37,717 bases of DNA from Candidatus Omnitrophota bacterium (GCA_903836515.1 CAILQW010000044.1:1-37717), one strand, 5' to 3'. Positions 8,646-17,818 are shown, counted from the first letter of the stretch. Numbers and translations: made by a program. The notes: a model not told the origin generated them from the letters alone.

Positions 8646-9626
8646 TCAATGCCGGGTGCCGCCAGCCCCGCCGCCTGGCCGGGCCGGCGCAAACGGATTG
8701 GTACCCGTGGCGCTTTTGGGAAGAGAAAATTTCTTGTGATCAACCAGCACTTCATCCTCATCAGTTAACCCTGAAACAATTTCCACACGGGTATCATCCG
8801 TAATGCCGACCGTCACCGTACGCCTGAGCGGCTGGGATGTCTCGGGATCCTTGAGAAGGACAAAGCTGCCCACTTTATCTTTATGGACCGCATTGACAGG
8901 AAGTGTGGGGATATTTTCTTTATACTGATTCCTGAAATCGATGGTCACATTCATCCCCGAACGGCAAAACGCCGGAAGTTCAGCCGCAGCAAGATCCACA
9001 TCGTAAATCGTCACATTATTGACGGTTTTGGATTCATAATAAATATGCTCGACGCTGGCCTTGATCTTGGTGTCCTGGTAAGCATCCAGGGTCACCGACG
9101 CTTCCTGGCCTGTAGCGATCTTCCCGATATCCGTTTCATCCACCTGTGCCCTGAAGATCAGCTTGTCGGAGAGAACAAGGACGGCATCCGCGGTCGTCAG
9201 CGTCTGCCCCGGCTGCATGGTCGCCACAATCACCTGCCCGTTGATCGGCGCTACAAGGGCAATGGGTTTATAGACATCGTTCCAATAAGCTAATGAGGCA
9301 TCACTTTTCCCGCGCGCCGCATCCAGCAGCGCGGCACGATCGGTCGAGCTCATCCACGCCACGATCTCTCCGGCCTTCACCAGGCCGCCTTCCTGCACCA
9401 GGATCTGTTCGACGCGGCCGTTGACCGGAGGCCGGATCTCCAGCCGGTTTTTCGGAAGCACCGTTCCCGTCGTTGAAATAAACGTTTCGATGGTCCCGTT
9501 CTTGACATGAATGACGCGCGTACCATCCTTGGCCGCCGCATTTTTGCGGGCCCACCCCGTCCAGAGGAAGGCCGCCCCCGCCAGAACAAGCACCAGCCCT
9601 GCGATGTAAAATTTATTGATACGCAT
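8646..9626 (-). CDS. macA: MacA-type periplasmic adaptor with a very short hairpin
   Basis: Membrane-fusion protein linking an inner-membrane pump to TolC. The start is taken at 9626 (MRINKFYIAGLVLVLAG, an N-terminal anchor), not the longer frame that runs back through the preceding tolC gene. It overlaps the tolC stop by 14 bases. The 326-residue protein has the two lipoyl halves (RVEQILVQEGGLVKAGE and PINGQVIVATMQPGQTL) separated by only about 30 residues, where most MacA proteins have a long coiled-coil hairpin. A beta-barrel domain and a Gly/Pro/Ala-rich tail follow. Short-hairpin adaptors exist, so this may be a natural subclass. It is the only adaptor gene in an operon with two pumps. 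Confidence 0.85.
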   Translation of the reverse strand: MRINKFYIAGLVLVLAGAAFLWTGWARKNAAAKDGTRVIHVKNGTIETFISTTGTVLPKNRLEIRPPVNGRVEQILVQEGGLVKAGEIVAWMSSTDRAALLDAARGKSDASLAYWNDVYKPIALVAPINGQVIVATMQPGQTLTTADAVLVLSDKLIFRAQVDETDIGKIATGQEASVTLDAYQDTKIKASVEHIYYESKTVNNVTIYDVDLAAAELPAFCRSGMNVTIDFRNQYKENIPTLPVNAVHKDKVGSFVLLKDPETSQPLRRTVTVGITDDTRVEIVSGLTDEDEVLVDHKKFSLPKSATGTNPFAPARPGGGAGGTRH

Positions 9627-10920
9627 ATTCCAGCGTTTCTCCTTTCGCATTGATCCATTGGGCCTCGGCCAGCAGGGCATTGGCCTGAACATTGAGATAT
9701 GTTTTCTTGGATTGAACGATATTATCCTCAATGATGGTCCAGTTATCGTAACTGATAAACCCTGTCGAATACTGTGCTGCTGCAATTTTGGAACGTTCTT
9801 CATTCGCGGCCAGCGACACCTTGGCAGATTCCACCGCCTCCACCGCCTCACGAAAAGTTTCCCAGGCCTGCTGCAGATCAAGGCGCGTGCTGTCCAAGGT
9901 GCTCCTCACCTGCGCCTCGGCCTGCCTCAGGACCGATGCGGCCTGCGATACCTGGGCACTACGCAACCCACCCTCAAACAGCGGCAGGCTCACCACGACT
10001 TGCGCACTTAAGCCACGATCCTCCGGCGGCCAAACCGAACCATTCTTGTCAGCCCCGGCCTTGACTGACAGCTGGGGAAAATACCCCCCCCGGATGGATC
10101 GTAACGTAAAATCCGCGGCATTCTTTTTCGCCATCGCCTGTTTCATGGAAGGGTGCTGCTGCGCCATCGCCTCAAAATCCGGTTTCTGATGGAATTCCTC
10201 CTGCACCACCAATTCCCCGCTTGCCTCAATCGACTTGAATACCCCGCGCCCCATGGCCTTGTTCAACTGCCGTTGGGCAAGTTCCAGGTTCCGTACCGCC
10301 TGCTGTAAATCGAATTTGGCCTGGGTCATGCTGGCCTGGGTCGTCCATAACGCCCCGCGATGTTCCAAGCCGGCCTTGTAGCGCAGGGTGATCAATTTCA
10401 AGGCATCTTCCCTGATCCTGGCGATCTCTTGCGTGACCCGGATCAAGGCCTGCGCTTTAAGCAAGGCCACAAAGGCCGTCCTTAACTGAAGCCGCACATC
10501 TGCCGAGACAAACCGATACGATTCCTGTGCCGCAACAATATTCAACGCCGCGGCCTTGATGCTGTTGCGGGATTTAAACCCGTCAAAAAGCAGCCAGGCG
10601 CCCGACACGCCATAGGAATAGGCATGGGATGTGGTCGTCTTTGCGGAGTCTATGGTCGTTCGTGTTTCACCGGCACCGGCGTTCGCATCCAATTGGGGAA
10701 ATACGGCACTGTCCGTGATCGCTTTTAAACTCCTGGCCTGGTCAACGGATTCAACCGCCACGACCAGATCCGGATTGTTCCGGCCAGCCTCCTGGATAGA
10801 GCTTTCCCATGTCAACACGTCCTTGGCCATGGTCAAGGGGGCGGTCCCTGCGGGATCTGCCGCAAGGCTTCGCCCGCAGAACAATCCCAGCGCTATCGTG
10901 AACATAAGGAATTTTTTCAT
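9613..10920 (-). CDS. tolC: TolC family outer-membrane efflux protein
   Basis: Outer-membrane channel of a tripartite exporter. The 435-residue protein has a signal peptide (MKKFLMFTIALGLFCG, likely cleaved after SLAADP region) and two OEP repeats rich in long amphipathic helices (QARSLKAITDSAVFPQLDAN; SKIAAAQYSTGFISYDNW). It overlaps the RND gene upstream by four bases (ATGA) and macA downstream by 14 bases, so translation is probably coupled. Its position directly before macA suggests it serves MacAB. It could also serve the RND pump. Confidence 0.87.
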   Translation of the reverse strand: MKKFLMFTIALGLFCGRSLAADPAGTAPLTMAKDVLTWESSIQEAGRNNPDLVVAVESVDQARSLKAITDSAVFPQLDANAGAGETRTTIDSAKTTTSHAYSYGVSGAWLLFDGFKSRNSIKAAALNIVAAQESYRFVSADVRLQLRTAFVALLKAQALIRVTQEIARIREDALKLITLRYKAGLEHRGALWTTQASMTQAKFDLQQAVRNLELAQRQLNKAMGRGVFKSIEASGELVVQEEFHQKPDFEAMAQQHPSMKQAMAKKNAADFTLRSIRGGYFPQLSVKAGADKNGSVWPPEDRGLSAQVVVSLPLFEGGLRSAQVSQAASVLRQAEAQVRSTLDSTRLDLQQAWETFREAVEAVESAKVSLAANEERSKIAAAQYSTGFISYDNWTIIEDNIVQSKKTYLNVQANALLAEAQWINAKGETLEYAYQ

Positions 10921-13900
10921 GTTACCTGCTGGGTACCTTTATCATTGGCCCGCGCGGCTTCCTGTTCAAAAGCCTCAAACGCCTTGTCGCTGACAATGTC
11001 TGTCTTTTTCTCAAACTGTGAAAAAACCTGATAAGCGCAAGGGATCACAAAAAGCGTCAATAACGTGGACAGCATGACCCCGCCGATGATGGCCACCGCC
11101 ATGGGCACAATAGTTTCTGAACCCGATCCGCGGGACATGGCCCCGGGCACAGCCGCCGCGATCATGGCAATGGAGGTCATCAGGATGGGTCTCAACCTGA
11201 TGGGGCACGCGTCCAGCAGCGCCTCCCGCACAGGCATCCCCTGCCGGCGGCGGACATTGGTGAAATCAACGAGCAGGATGGAATTTTTCTTCACAATGCC
11301 CATGAGAAGGACCAGCCCGATCATGCTGTAAAGGTTCACCGAATTGTTGGTTAAATAAAGCGCGGCAAAAGCGCCGGTGATACTGAAAGGCAGGGCCAGA
11401 AGCACCGTGAAAGGGTGCGTGAAACTGTTAAACTGTGTGCCCAGGATCATATAGGCGACAAAAAGACCCAGCACCAGGGCAAATATCAGGCTCTGGAACG
11501 ACTCCTGGAACGCCTGCGATCCGCCGGAAAAAACCATGCGGTAACCCTGCGGCAGGACTTTCCTGCCGATCTTCTGCACCGCATCGAGCGCTTCCTGCTG
11601 GGAATGGCCCACCGCCGGATTGGCATAAATACTGATGGCCCGTTCGCGGTTCTTGCGCGTGACAGAAAAGAGGGTCGGCTTGACCTCGGCGGTCGTGACC
11701 GCGCTGATGGGGACCACTTCCCCGGACTGGTTACGCACCCACATTTTCTGCACATCCTCGATCCGGGATCTGTCTTCCTCCGCCAGGCGGACACGGACAT
11801 CATAGCGTTTGCCGTTACTGGTAAACTTGGCCACGCGCAAACCGCCGATAGCGGCATTCACCGTGTCGGCCACCGATGAAATGCTCACCCCGTACGCCGA
11901 TGCCTTGACGCGGTCGGGACGTACCTGCAGTTCCGGCATGCCTTCATTGTAATCGGTATCCACGTCCGTCATGAGGCCCGATGCCTTCATGTCCTTCTTG
12001 ATCTGGGCGCTGTAGGCCGCCAGCTGACTCCAGTCGGGACCACGCACGGTAAACTCCACCGGATAACCGCGCTGGGATGTAAACCCGGTCTGGGACAGAT
12101 CCTGGATCCCGGCCCGGTCAACGCCGGGAATGGCATTCAATTTTTTGCGGGCCACCTGCATAAACTCCTGCTGGGTTTCATGATGCCCCTTGACGAGCGG
12201 ACGATCCTTCAGCGCTTTCATGGTGATAAAAATAAACCCCTGATTCACCTGCCCGCCGGAATTGCTGCCCACCGAGCAAAAATAATTCTCCACTTCCGGA
12301 GAAGTCATCAGAAAACTCTCTGCCAGCTTAAATACCTTATCCGTCTCGGAAAGCGGCGACCCCAAAGGCAAATTGATACGTGCCAGGAAGCGGCTCTGGT
12401 CCTGGGAAGGAATAAACTCTTTCTTCAAAAGCGAAACGATCTGCAGCGATCCGGCGAAAAAGAGCGTGGCCAGGATCAACACCGCCACTGCATATTTCAA
12501 CACAAAGGTCAACGCGGCACGGTAGCCTGTTGAGACTTTATGCATCAGCCGGTCTACAAAACGCCCCAGCCTGGTGGTATGCCCCACCACCAGAAACTGC
12601 GAACAACGCATGGGCGTGATCGTCAGGGCCTCGATCAGGGAAAACAGGACCGCCACCGAAATCGTCACCCCGAACTGAAAGAAAAATTTGCCCACGATCC
12701 CCTGCATAAACACGACAGGGATAAAAATCGCCAGGATCGCCAGCGACGCGGCCAGGGCCGCAAACGTGATCTCGCGCGCGCCCAGGAGCGCCGCGGCCAC
12801 ACGCGACAGGCCTTTTTCCTGGTAACGGGAAATATTCTCGAGCACCATGATCGCATCGTCCACCACAATCCCGATCACCAGCGACAAACCCAGCATCGTG
12901 AACGTATTGATCGTGAACCCCGCGAAATACAGCACAAAGAACGCGCCCAGGACCGATGTGGGGATCGCCAGAAGGACATTGAGGGTGGCGGTCCACGATC
13001 CTAAAAAGAAGAAGCACACGGCCGATGTCAGGATGATCGACAACATGAGATTGCGCTTGAGCTCATTGACAGAATCCCGGATGAACTGCGTGCTGTCAAA
13101 CACCACATCCAGGTGCATGCTGGAAGGCAGGTCTTTATTGATCTCCGCCACCTGCTTTTTAACGGTCTCCGCCACAGCCACCGCGTTGGTACCGCGCTGT
13201 TTGATGATCCCCATGCCTATCGACGTCTTGCCCCAGGTGCGCGAAATGCGGCGGATATCCGCCAGGCCGTCCTCCACCGTTCCCACATCATTCAACGTCA
13301 GATTGTTCCAGATCTGACCGCCGCGCACCCTTGAGCGGATCACAATATTCTGAAATTCAGCCGGTGTTGCCGCCTCGCCGTACACACGCACGTTGATCTC
13401 TTTGCGATCGGTATCAATATAACCGGAAGGCATATCCGCGTGCTCACTGCCGATGGCCTGCAGGACATCTTCCACCGTCAATTCGTGCGCCTGCATCTTG
13501 TTGGCGTCAAGCCACACACGGAGATTCGGGTCCATATAACCGCCCAAACGGATGTCGCCCACACCTTTGACCGTTGTCATGCGGTCTTTTAATGTTTCAC
13601 TGACATACCGCGACAACTCGGTGATCGACGCCTTGCCGGAAAGCGCCACCCACATGATGGGCTGATCTTCGGGGTTGGTCTTGGTGACAATGGGCGGGTC
13701 GATATCCTTGGGAAGATTCCTCTGGGCCTGGGAAATCTTGGTCTGCACATCCTGGAGCGCCAGGTCAATATTACGGCTCAGATCAAATTCGATGGAGATC
13801 GTCATCTGCCCCTGGCTGGATACCGACGACACCTCCTTGATGCCCTCGACACTCATGACCGCGTCTTCCACCACATCGGTCACTTCCGTCTCCATGACCT

Positions 13901-14069
13901 CTGGGGCCGCACCTTCCCAGGTGATCGTGGCCGTCACCACAGGAAAATCCACATCCGGCAGCTGGCTCACCCCCAGGCGTGAAAACCCGATCCAGCCAAA
14001 CACCATGATCCCGATCATCAGCATCCAGCCGAAGACCGGATTTTTTATGGAAACATCGGATAATGTCAT
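10917..14069 (-). CDS. HAE1-type RND multidrug efflux pump
   Basis: AcrB/MdtB-like inner-membrane pump of 1050 residues, starting MTLSDVSIKNPVFGW. The paired TM4 aspartates of the proton relay are at 404-405 (IGIVVDDAIMVLENI). TM10-12 carry the usual charged segment (LLMGIVKKNSILLVDF). Two large periplasmic loops of equal size are present. Unlike CusA it lacks the methionine triad. AAGGG lies four bases before the ATG. It follows a tolC gene after 48 bases and overlaps a second tolC downstream. No adaptor gene is next to it apart from macA. The substrate could be drugs, lipids or hopanoid-type molecules, and the sequence does not decide. Confidence 0.9.
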   Translation of the reverse strand: MTLSDVSIKNPVFGWMLMIGIMVFGWIGFSRLGVSQLPDVDFPVVTATITWEGAAPEVMETEVTDVVEDAVMSVEGIKEVSSVSSQGQMTISIEFDLSRNIDLALQDVQTKISQAQRNLPKDIDPPIVTKTNPEDQPIMWVALSGKASITELSRYVSETLKDRMTTVKGVGDIRLGGYMDPNLRVWLDANKMQAHELTVEDVLQAIGSEHADMPSGYIDTDRKEINVRVYGEAATPAEFQNIVIRSRVRGGQIWNNLTLNDVGTVEDGLADIRRISRTWGKTSIGMGIIKQRGTNAVAVAETVKKQVAEINKDLPSSMHLDVVFDSTQFIRDSVNELKRNLMLSIILTSAVCFFFLGSWTATLNVLLAIPTSVLGAFFVLYFAGFTINTFTMLGLSLVIGIVVDDAIMVLENISRYQEKGLSRVAAALLGAREITFAALAASLAILAIFIPVVFMQGIVGKFFFQFGVTISVAVLFSLIEALTITPMRCSQFLVVGHTTRLGRFVDRLMHKVSTGYRAALTFVLKYAVAVLILATLFFAGSLQIVSLLKKEFIPSQDQSRFLARINLPLGSPLSETDKVFKLAESFLMTSPEVENYFCSVGSNSGGQVNQGFIFITMKALKDRPLVKGHHETQQEFMQVARKKLNAIPGVDRAGIQDLSQTGFTSQRGYPVEFTVRGPDWSQLAAYSAQIKKDMKASGLMTDVDTDYNEGMPELQVRPDRVKASAYGVSISSVADTVNAAIGGLRVAKFTSNGKRYDVRVRLAEEDRSRIEDVQKMWVRNQSGEVVPISAVTTAEVKPTLFSVTRKNRERAISIYANPAVGHSQQEALDAVQKIGRKVLPQGYRMVFSGGSQAFQESFQSLIFALVLGLFVAYMILGTQFNSFTHPFTVLLALPFSITGAFAALYLTNNSVNLYSMIGLVLLMGIVKKNSILLVDFTNVRRRQGMPVREALLDACPIRLRPILMTSIAMIAAAVPGAMSRGSGSETIVPMAVAIIGGVMLSTLLTLFVIPCAYQVFSQFEKKTDIVSDKAFEAFEQEAARANDKGTQQVT

Positions 14070-14117
14070 AAAACCCTTGTCATGTGTTCATCGTTAAAAT
14101 ACACCGTTGCCGCGCGA

Positions 14118-15404
14118 TCACTTTTCAAGCTCTTCCATCAGGGATAACCGGCGGGCCGCAGCAGCTTCCAGCTGATTAAAGTCGACCTTAAGCAAGTAAC
14201 GGATCTTTTCCAGGGCACGCTCCGTGTCCTGATAAGCTGTTAATGCCTGCAGGACATCAAGATTAGTGACAAGATTGTGCTCATAATCTTTCACATTGGC
14301 TTGATAATTTTTTTCCGACAAATCGAAAGCCTCTTGAAGGGCGGTCCTTTGGGCCGTATCGGACTTCACGTTATGGTACAAAGAACGGACCTCTTCCAGC
14401 GCCGTGCGCTGCACCAGGCTTAATTGTATTTCACTCTGACGTCGTTGAGATTCGGCCGTCTTCACATTCGCAGAAATGATCCCGCCGGTAAAAATAGGCA
14501 GTGTCACGGCAATTTCAACATCCCAGATCCCGTTTTGATGTAGATCAGGGCGCTGGGCATAAATATTGCCGATCAGATCCACGGATGGAAGGGACGCCCC
14601 TTTCGCCACCTCAACACTGGCCTTGAAAGCTTCCACATTCTTGATGGCCGCCAGGATATCGGGCCTCTGGGCAAGTCCGGCCTGATAGAGGTCCCATGAT
14701 CCGATATCCAACGGCATAGCATCCGCGTCCTCCAAGGGAATGCCCTGGTCGAGTCCCGTTAGAAAGGCGAGGACTTCTTTGGCCACTTCCAACTGGCCCA
14801 CCACCTGTTCCCTTTGGGCCTTAAGGATCGCCTGGGCCGCCTGGACCGTAAGCACTTCGGAAATCCTGGAACGACCTAAAGCGACGCGATCCTCAAGATC
14901 CTTGATCCTTTTCTGGTACAACTCCAGCTCATTATCCAGAAGACTCAAATCTTTTTCTACAGCCATGCGGGTATAAAAAGCCCCGGCCACATCTCTAAAA
15001 AGCTGTGTCCCAGCCCACTGCCGGGCCAGCTTCTGCGCTTTGATCAAGGCTTTCGCTCCGTTCAAGGCCGCAAAATCCCTGAATCCCCTGAACAACGGCT
15101 GGTCCCCGGTGAGTTTTAACGTCTGTTGTCCCGAAGAGCCGGCGGTATTCCCTGAACGGGTCAACCCCGGCGCCTGACGGTGGAAATAGGCATAGGAGCC
15201 GTTAACAGCCGGAAGAATGGCACCCCAGGATTTCTGATAATTTTCCTCAGCCTGGATGACCAGCTCCTGTTGGTTCAACAGGACTTCACTTCGCTTGAGA
15301 GCGGCCTTGAAACAATCCTGAAGATCACGCGTCTCTCCGGCCCACGCATACGCAGGCCCCAATAGCCATAAAATCATCCCCAGCCATACATAATATTTTT
15401 TCAT
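14118..15404 (-). CDS. TolC family outer-membrane efflux protein, first gene of the efflux operon
   Basis: This 428-residue TolC-like protein has a signal peptide (MKKYYVWLGMILWLLG, cleavage likely after AYAWA) and two OEP repeats with the helix pattern of TolC barrels (NQQELVIQAEENYQKSWG; SEKNYQANVKDYEHNLVTNLD). It lies upstream of the RND pump, which it probably serves. It is different in sequence from the TolC at 9613-10920, so it is not a recent tandem duplicate. The ribosome-binding site is weak (GATGAG about nine bases upstream). No strong promoter could be picked in the 220 bases before it. Confidence 0.85.
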   Translation of the reverse strand: MKKYYVWLGMILWLLGPAYAWAGETRDLQDCFKAALKRSEVLLNQQELVIQAEENYQKSWGAILPAVNGSYAYFHRQAPGLTRSGNTAGSSGQQTLKLTGDQPLFRGFRDFAALNGAKALIKAQKLARQWAGTQLFRDVAGAFYTRMAVEKDLSLLDNELELYQKRIKDLEDRVALGRSRISEVLTVQAAQAILKAQREQVVGQLEVAKEVLAFLTGLDQGIPLEDADAMPLDIGSWDLYQAGLAQRPDILAAIKNVEAFKASVEVAKGASLPSVDLIGNIYAQRPDLHQNGIWDVEIAVTLPIFTGGIISANVKTAESQRRQSEIQLSLVQRTALEEVRSLYHNVKSDTAQRTALQEAFDLSEKNYQANVKDYEHNLVTNLDVLQALTAYQDTERALEKIRYLLKVDFNQLEAAAARRLSLMEELEK

Positions 15405-15630
15405 TTTTTAATACTCATCTTGGTGTTGTCATCCCGGAATGGCCCATCCACACAACCTGTACAAATTATTCCTTTCCAGCATATCAGAAAAAACCCGACA
15501 ACCTCCTGCAATCAAAAACATTTCAGCAGGATAAATATATTTCTTTGTATCGGCACACCACGCCCCCCTGTGTGTGCCTGCGGTTAGACAAGGCGCCACA
15601 TCAAAAAGTTACCTGGACATTGTAAAAAAT

Positions 15631-15940
15631 TTATACATCCCATGAACCAAGCCGCCATGTGTCATTCGCATAAGGCGCCTGGATGGCGATATCCTTACCC
15701 CTATCCAGATAATGGTTCGACTTGATGGTGTCCCACTCGAGGTCGGTGCCAAATACAAACAGATCCTCTTCCCTCACAGGAGCACTCCCGTTAAAAAGGG
15801 ATATCATCGACCATCACGCGCACATCGCGTGACGTCGAGCCGTGGATGGAAATGGCGCTGGGCTGCCCCAGACGAGTCCCGGCCTGGACGAAGCTGCCGG
15901 CGCAAGAAAGATAAAAGAAAGACACAGGACAAAAAAACAC
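15631..15940 (-). pseudogene. TonB-dependent receptor remnant (frameshifted and internally deleted)
   Basis: On the minus strand a frame reads through GTRLGQPSAISIHGS, then TSRDVRVMVDDIPF and a stop. This is the plug-domain motif of BtuB/FepA-type receptors (ISIRG..SRxVxVLVDGIP). Shifting frame at the run of T at about 15792-15796 continues FNGSAPVREEDL, then VFGTDLEWDTIKSN, DIAIQAPYANDTW and GSWDV to a stop at 15631. These later pieces look like barrel segments much further along a receptor. So at least one frameshift and a large deletion are present. A hydrophobic, signal-like stretch in another frame (ALRCFFVLCLSFIFLAP) precedes the plug. Full receptors have about 600 residues. About 100 codons survive here. 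Confidence 0.7.
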
Positions 15941-15952
15941 CTAAGGGCTAGC

Positions 15953-16036
15953 TCATGAAGACGCCGCCGCAGCGATGGTCTTAGAGGGGAATGGCCATGC
16001 CGCATGATCTATGGTGTGACACCCGCGACACCAGGA
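15953..16036 (-). pseudogene. Possible cytochrome c fragment (CXXCH scrap)
   Basis: Between two in-frame stops, a short stretch reads SWCRGCHTIDH followed by AAWPFPSKTIAAA. CRGCH (codons 16030-16016) is a heme c attachment motif, and CxxCHxID...K.IAA resembles small class I cytochromes. There is no start codon and no axial methionine region, so this would be debris. It could be chance. It lies between the 70-codon gene and the TonB-receptor remnant, a region with other signs of decay. Confidence 0.25.
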
Positions 16037-16041
16037 TCACC

Positions 16042-16254
16042 CTAAAAAAGTTTTCTGGCACTCCGTGTAGGCTTCTTAACGAGGGTCGGATGCTGCGCTT
16101 CCCATGCTTTGGCATGAAGTTTCAACCAATTCTCCGCCGCCTGATCAAACCCGATATCATACCCCGCCTTCTCGCTTTCGATCCATTTGTACCGCTCGAC
16201 TTCGTGAATCACCTCTTGATCCTGCAACAACTTTTCACCCTTTGATCCAGCCAT
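16042..16254 (-). CDS. Small conserved-looking hypothetical protein
   Basis: This 70-residue protein is preceded by GGAGG four bases before the ATG, which supports real translation. It is charged and helical (LLQDQEVIHEVERYKWIESEK), with a motif AGYDIGFDQAAENWL and a final basic tail. There is no signal peptide or membrane segment. I recall similar short proteins with ERYKWIESEKAGYDIG but cannot name a family. Its mRNA leader contains a small hairpin at 16282-16297. The stop codon is followed by decayed DNA, so it stands alone. Confidence 0.6.
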   Translation of the reverse strand: MAGSKGEKLLQDQEVIHEVERYKWIESEKAGYDIGFDQAAENWLKLHAKAWEAQHPTLVKKPTRSARKLF

Positions 16255-16543
16255 ACACCCTCCATCCTAACCCGGGTTTATCCTGCCTGATGGCAGGCCA
16301 TAAAATAAGCTGTTTAAAATCATCCGCTTGGAAGAATCATGTGCATTTTTCAAGTTACTATCCATACCAGATTTTTCTAGAACAAGGAATGCCTCCAGCA
16401 CGCTTTATGATGACTTTTTCCCACTTAACCGCGGATGGCAAGAACATTCTCCCCCATCATTCAAGGCCACCCCCTATACAAAGTGAACGAAATCCTCCTG
16501 AATTGAAGAAATCCGTGCATGATCATCTGCCGTTATCTTTTGC
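16255..16543. other. Non-coding gap with one small hairpin
   Basis: No ORF with a credible start was found on either strand in this stretch. It holds a short perfect stem, CCTGCC/GGCAGG around TGAT (16282-16297), which would fold in the leader of the 70-residue gene. An AT-rich part near 16370-16395 could hold that gene's promoter, but no clear -35/-10 pair stands out. Confidence 0.4.
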
Positions 16544-16575
16544 GTAAAAAAAGAAATCCGGACAAAAGCCCGGAT
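16544..16575 (-). terminator. Rho-independent terminator after the 242-residue protein gene
   Basis: The minus strand reads ATCCGG, a loop, CCGGAT (16575-16556), then TTTCTTTTTTTAC (16555-16543). A GC stem followed by a T-run is a standard terminator. It lies about 145 bases after the stop codon at 16721. Confidence 0.65.
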
Positions 16576-16720
16576 ACCATTAACCCAACAACCTCATAAA
16601 ATCAATCTGCCTGATCACTGACATGAGTTTTACCTTCCTGAAGAATCATCGTAACATTCCTTCGGAAAGATTCAATGAGTATCAATGAAATCTCGGACCA
16701 ACAGCACAGTCCCGGGCGTC

Positions 16721-17449
16721 TTACGTGACAATGGTCCCGGAAAACAATTCTCTGACGCCGTTCTGGTCCTGGATGTAAACTTCCGGCGGAAATTCAATGC
16801 TGCAGTTAGCCTGGGCCGTGATCAATTCGTCGAGGAATGCCTTTTGCTTTTCATTCCGAGGATCATGCAGGGGAAAGGTGCTCAGGTCATTGACCAGCAC
16901 CATGACCGGCTCACGGGAAAATTCAACTGTCTTCAAAATCTTGCTCACCAGGGCAAATAAGAAATTCGGCTTGTCGTTAAAAAGCTCCACCGCTGTCTTA
17001 AAAACGATCTTGCCCCAGGACTCATCAACCAGCTTCTGAAACATCCCATAAACAGACGAATACTTGATGAGCATCTGCTCCCCCGCTTTAAGGCGGAGCG
17101 AAGAATTCACCAGGACCTGGGTCAGTTCCCTGGGACTGAAAGACTCGGTCTCCTGATGCACATTGAAGGTCAGCAGGTCAAAGGCATAAATCCCGCGGAT
17201 CATGGCCGCCGCATCCTTCACAGAACGATCCAGCAGGTCTTTTGTCGAATCCCACAGGAAATCCTCGTCCTTGCGGATGATCGTGACGGCCAACAGCTTG
17301 CACGTCTGGCCTTCCCTGACCGCCCTGAACAACTGAACCTTGCCCAGGGGATTGCCCTCATAATAAATCTCTTCGAACCTGGGCAAATAATGGAAAAGAG
17401 TGGACGTTGGAAATTGTGTCGTGACCAGGTTGATCGTCTGAAAAGCCAT
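16721..17449 (-). CDS. Hypothetical protein, 242 residues, family not recognised
   Basis: The protein starts MAFQTINLVTTQFPT, with a GGGGA about six bases upstream, and has no signal peptide or obvious membrane segment. It looks like a soluble alpha/beta protein: hydrophobic strands (KVQLFRAVREG, KLLAVTIIRKDE, VMVLVNDLSTFP) alternate with charged helices. There is no cysteine cluster, P-loop or known catalytic motif. The 51-codon ORF ends 43 bases upstream and the DEAD-box gene is further upstream in the same direction, so these may be co-transcribed. A terminator is downstream. I cannot assign a function. Confidence 0.65.
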   Translation of the reverse strand: MAFQTINLVTTQFPTSTLFHYLPRFEEIYYEGNPLGKVQLFRAVREGQTCKLLAVTIIRKDEDFLWDSTKDLLDRSVKDAAAMIRGIYAFDLLTFNVHQETESFSPRELTQVLVNSSLRLKAGEQMLIKYSSVYGMFQKLVDESWGKIVFKTAVELFNDKPNFLFALVSKILKTVEFSREPVMVLVNDLSTFPLHDPRNEKQKAFLDELITAQANCSIEFPPEVYIQDQNGVRELFSGTIVT

Positions 17450-17491
17450 CCCGTCCCCGCGTCCTGTATCGCCTGCGCCGGCCTTATGCCG

Positions 17492-17647
17492 TCATGATCC
17501 GATAATTTGATCCGGAAGAACCGGCCCTGGCACGGCCCCGGCCTCAACCGCTTTCTTCTCGAGCTTCTTTTGTTTCTTTTCCTCGGCCTTCTTTTTCCGG
17601 GCCAATTCTTTCTGATATTTTTGGTACGAATAATTATCTCTGGCCAT
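17492..17647 (-). CDS. 51-residue Lys/Glu-rich small protein
   Basis: The ORF starts MARDNYSYQKYQKELARKK, continues with a run of Lys/Glu (KAEEKKQKKLEKK) and ends in a Pro/Ile-containing tail (GPVLPDQIIGS). AGGAGG lies five bases before the ATG, a strong translation signal. The first 35 residues should be a single charged helix. Very similar small proteins (M.R.NYSYQKxQKEL.KKKK) are familiar to me from several bacterial phyla as unnamed hypotheticals, often near RNA helicase or cold-shock genes. Here a DEAD-box helicase is the next large gene upstream. RNA or ribosome association is a guess from charge and context. Confidence 0.7.
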   Translation of the reverse strand: MARDNYSYQKYQKELARKKKAEEKKQKKLEKKAVEAGAVPGPVLPDQIIGS

Positions 17648-17818
17648 ATAAGCCTCCTTGATCCCGATCATGCCGCGCCTACACGCCGCAACGACCAGGG
17701 GCAGTTCCAGGTTGATCTTTTATATCATGCTACGCCTTCCCCTGGCGGGAATGATCCTGCCGGAGACTATCTCCCCTTACTATTGTAACAAATGATATTA
17801 ACCCAGATTTTGCAGTAG

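Noticed and set aside
9627-9881. Longer start (9881) for macA
   Set aside because: The added 85 residues are the preceding tolC gene read in another frame.
15712-15951. Plus-strand 79-codon frame in the decayed region
   Set aside because: It is the antisense of the TonB-receptor remnant.
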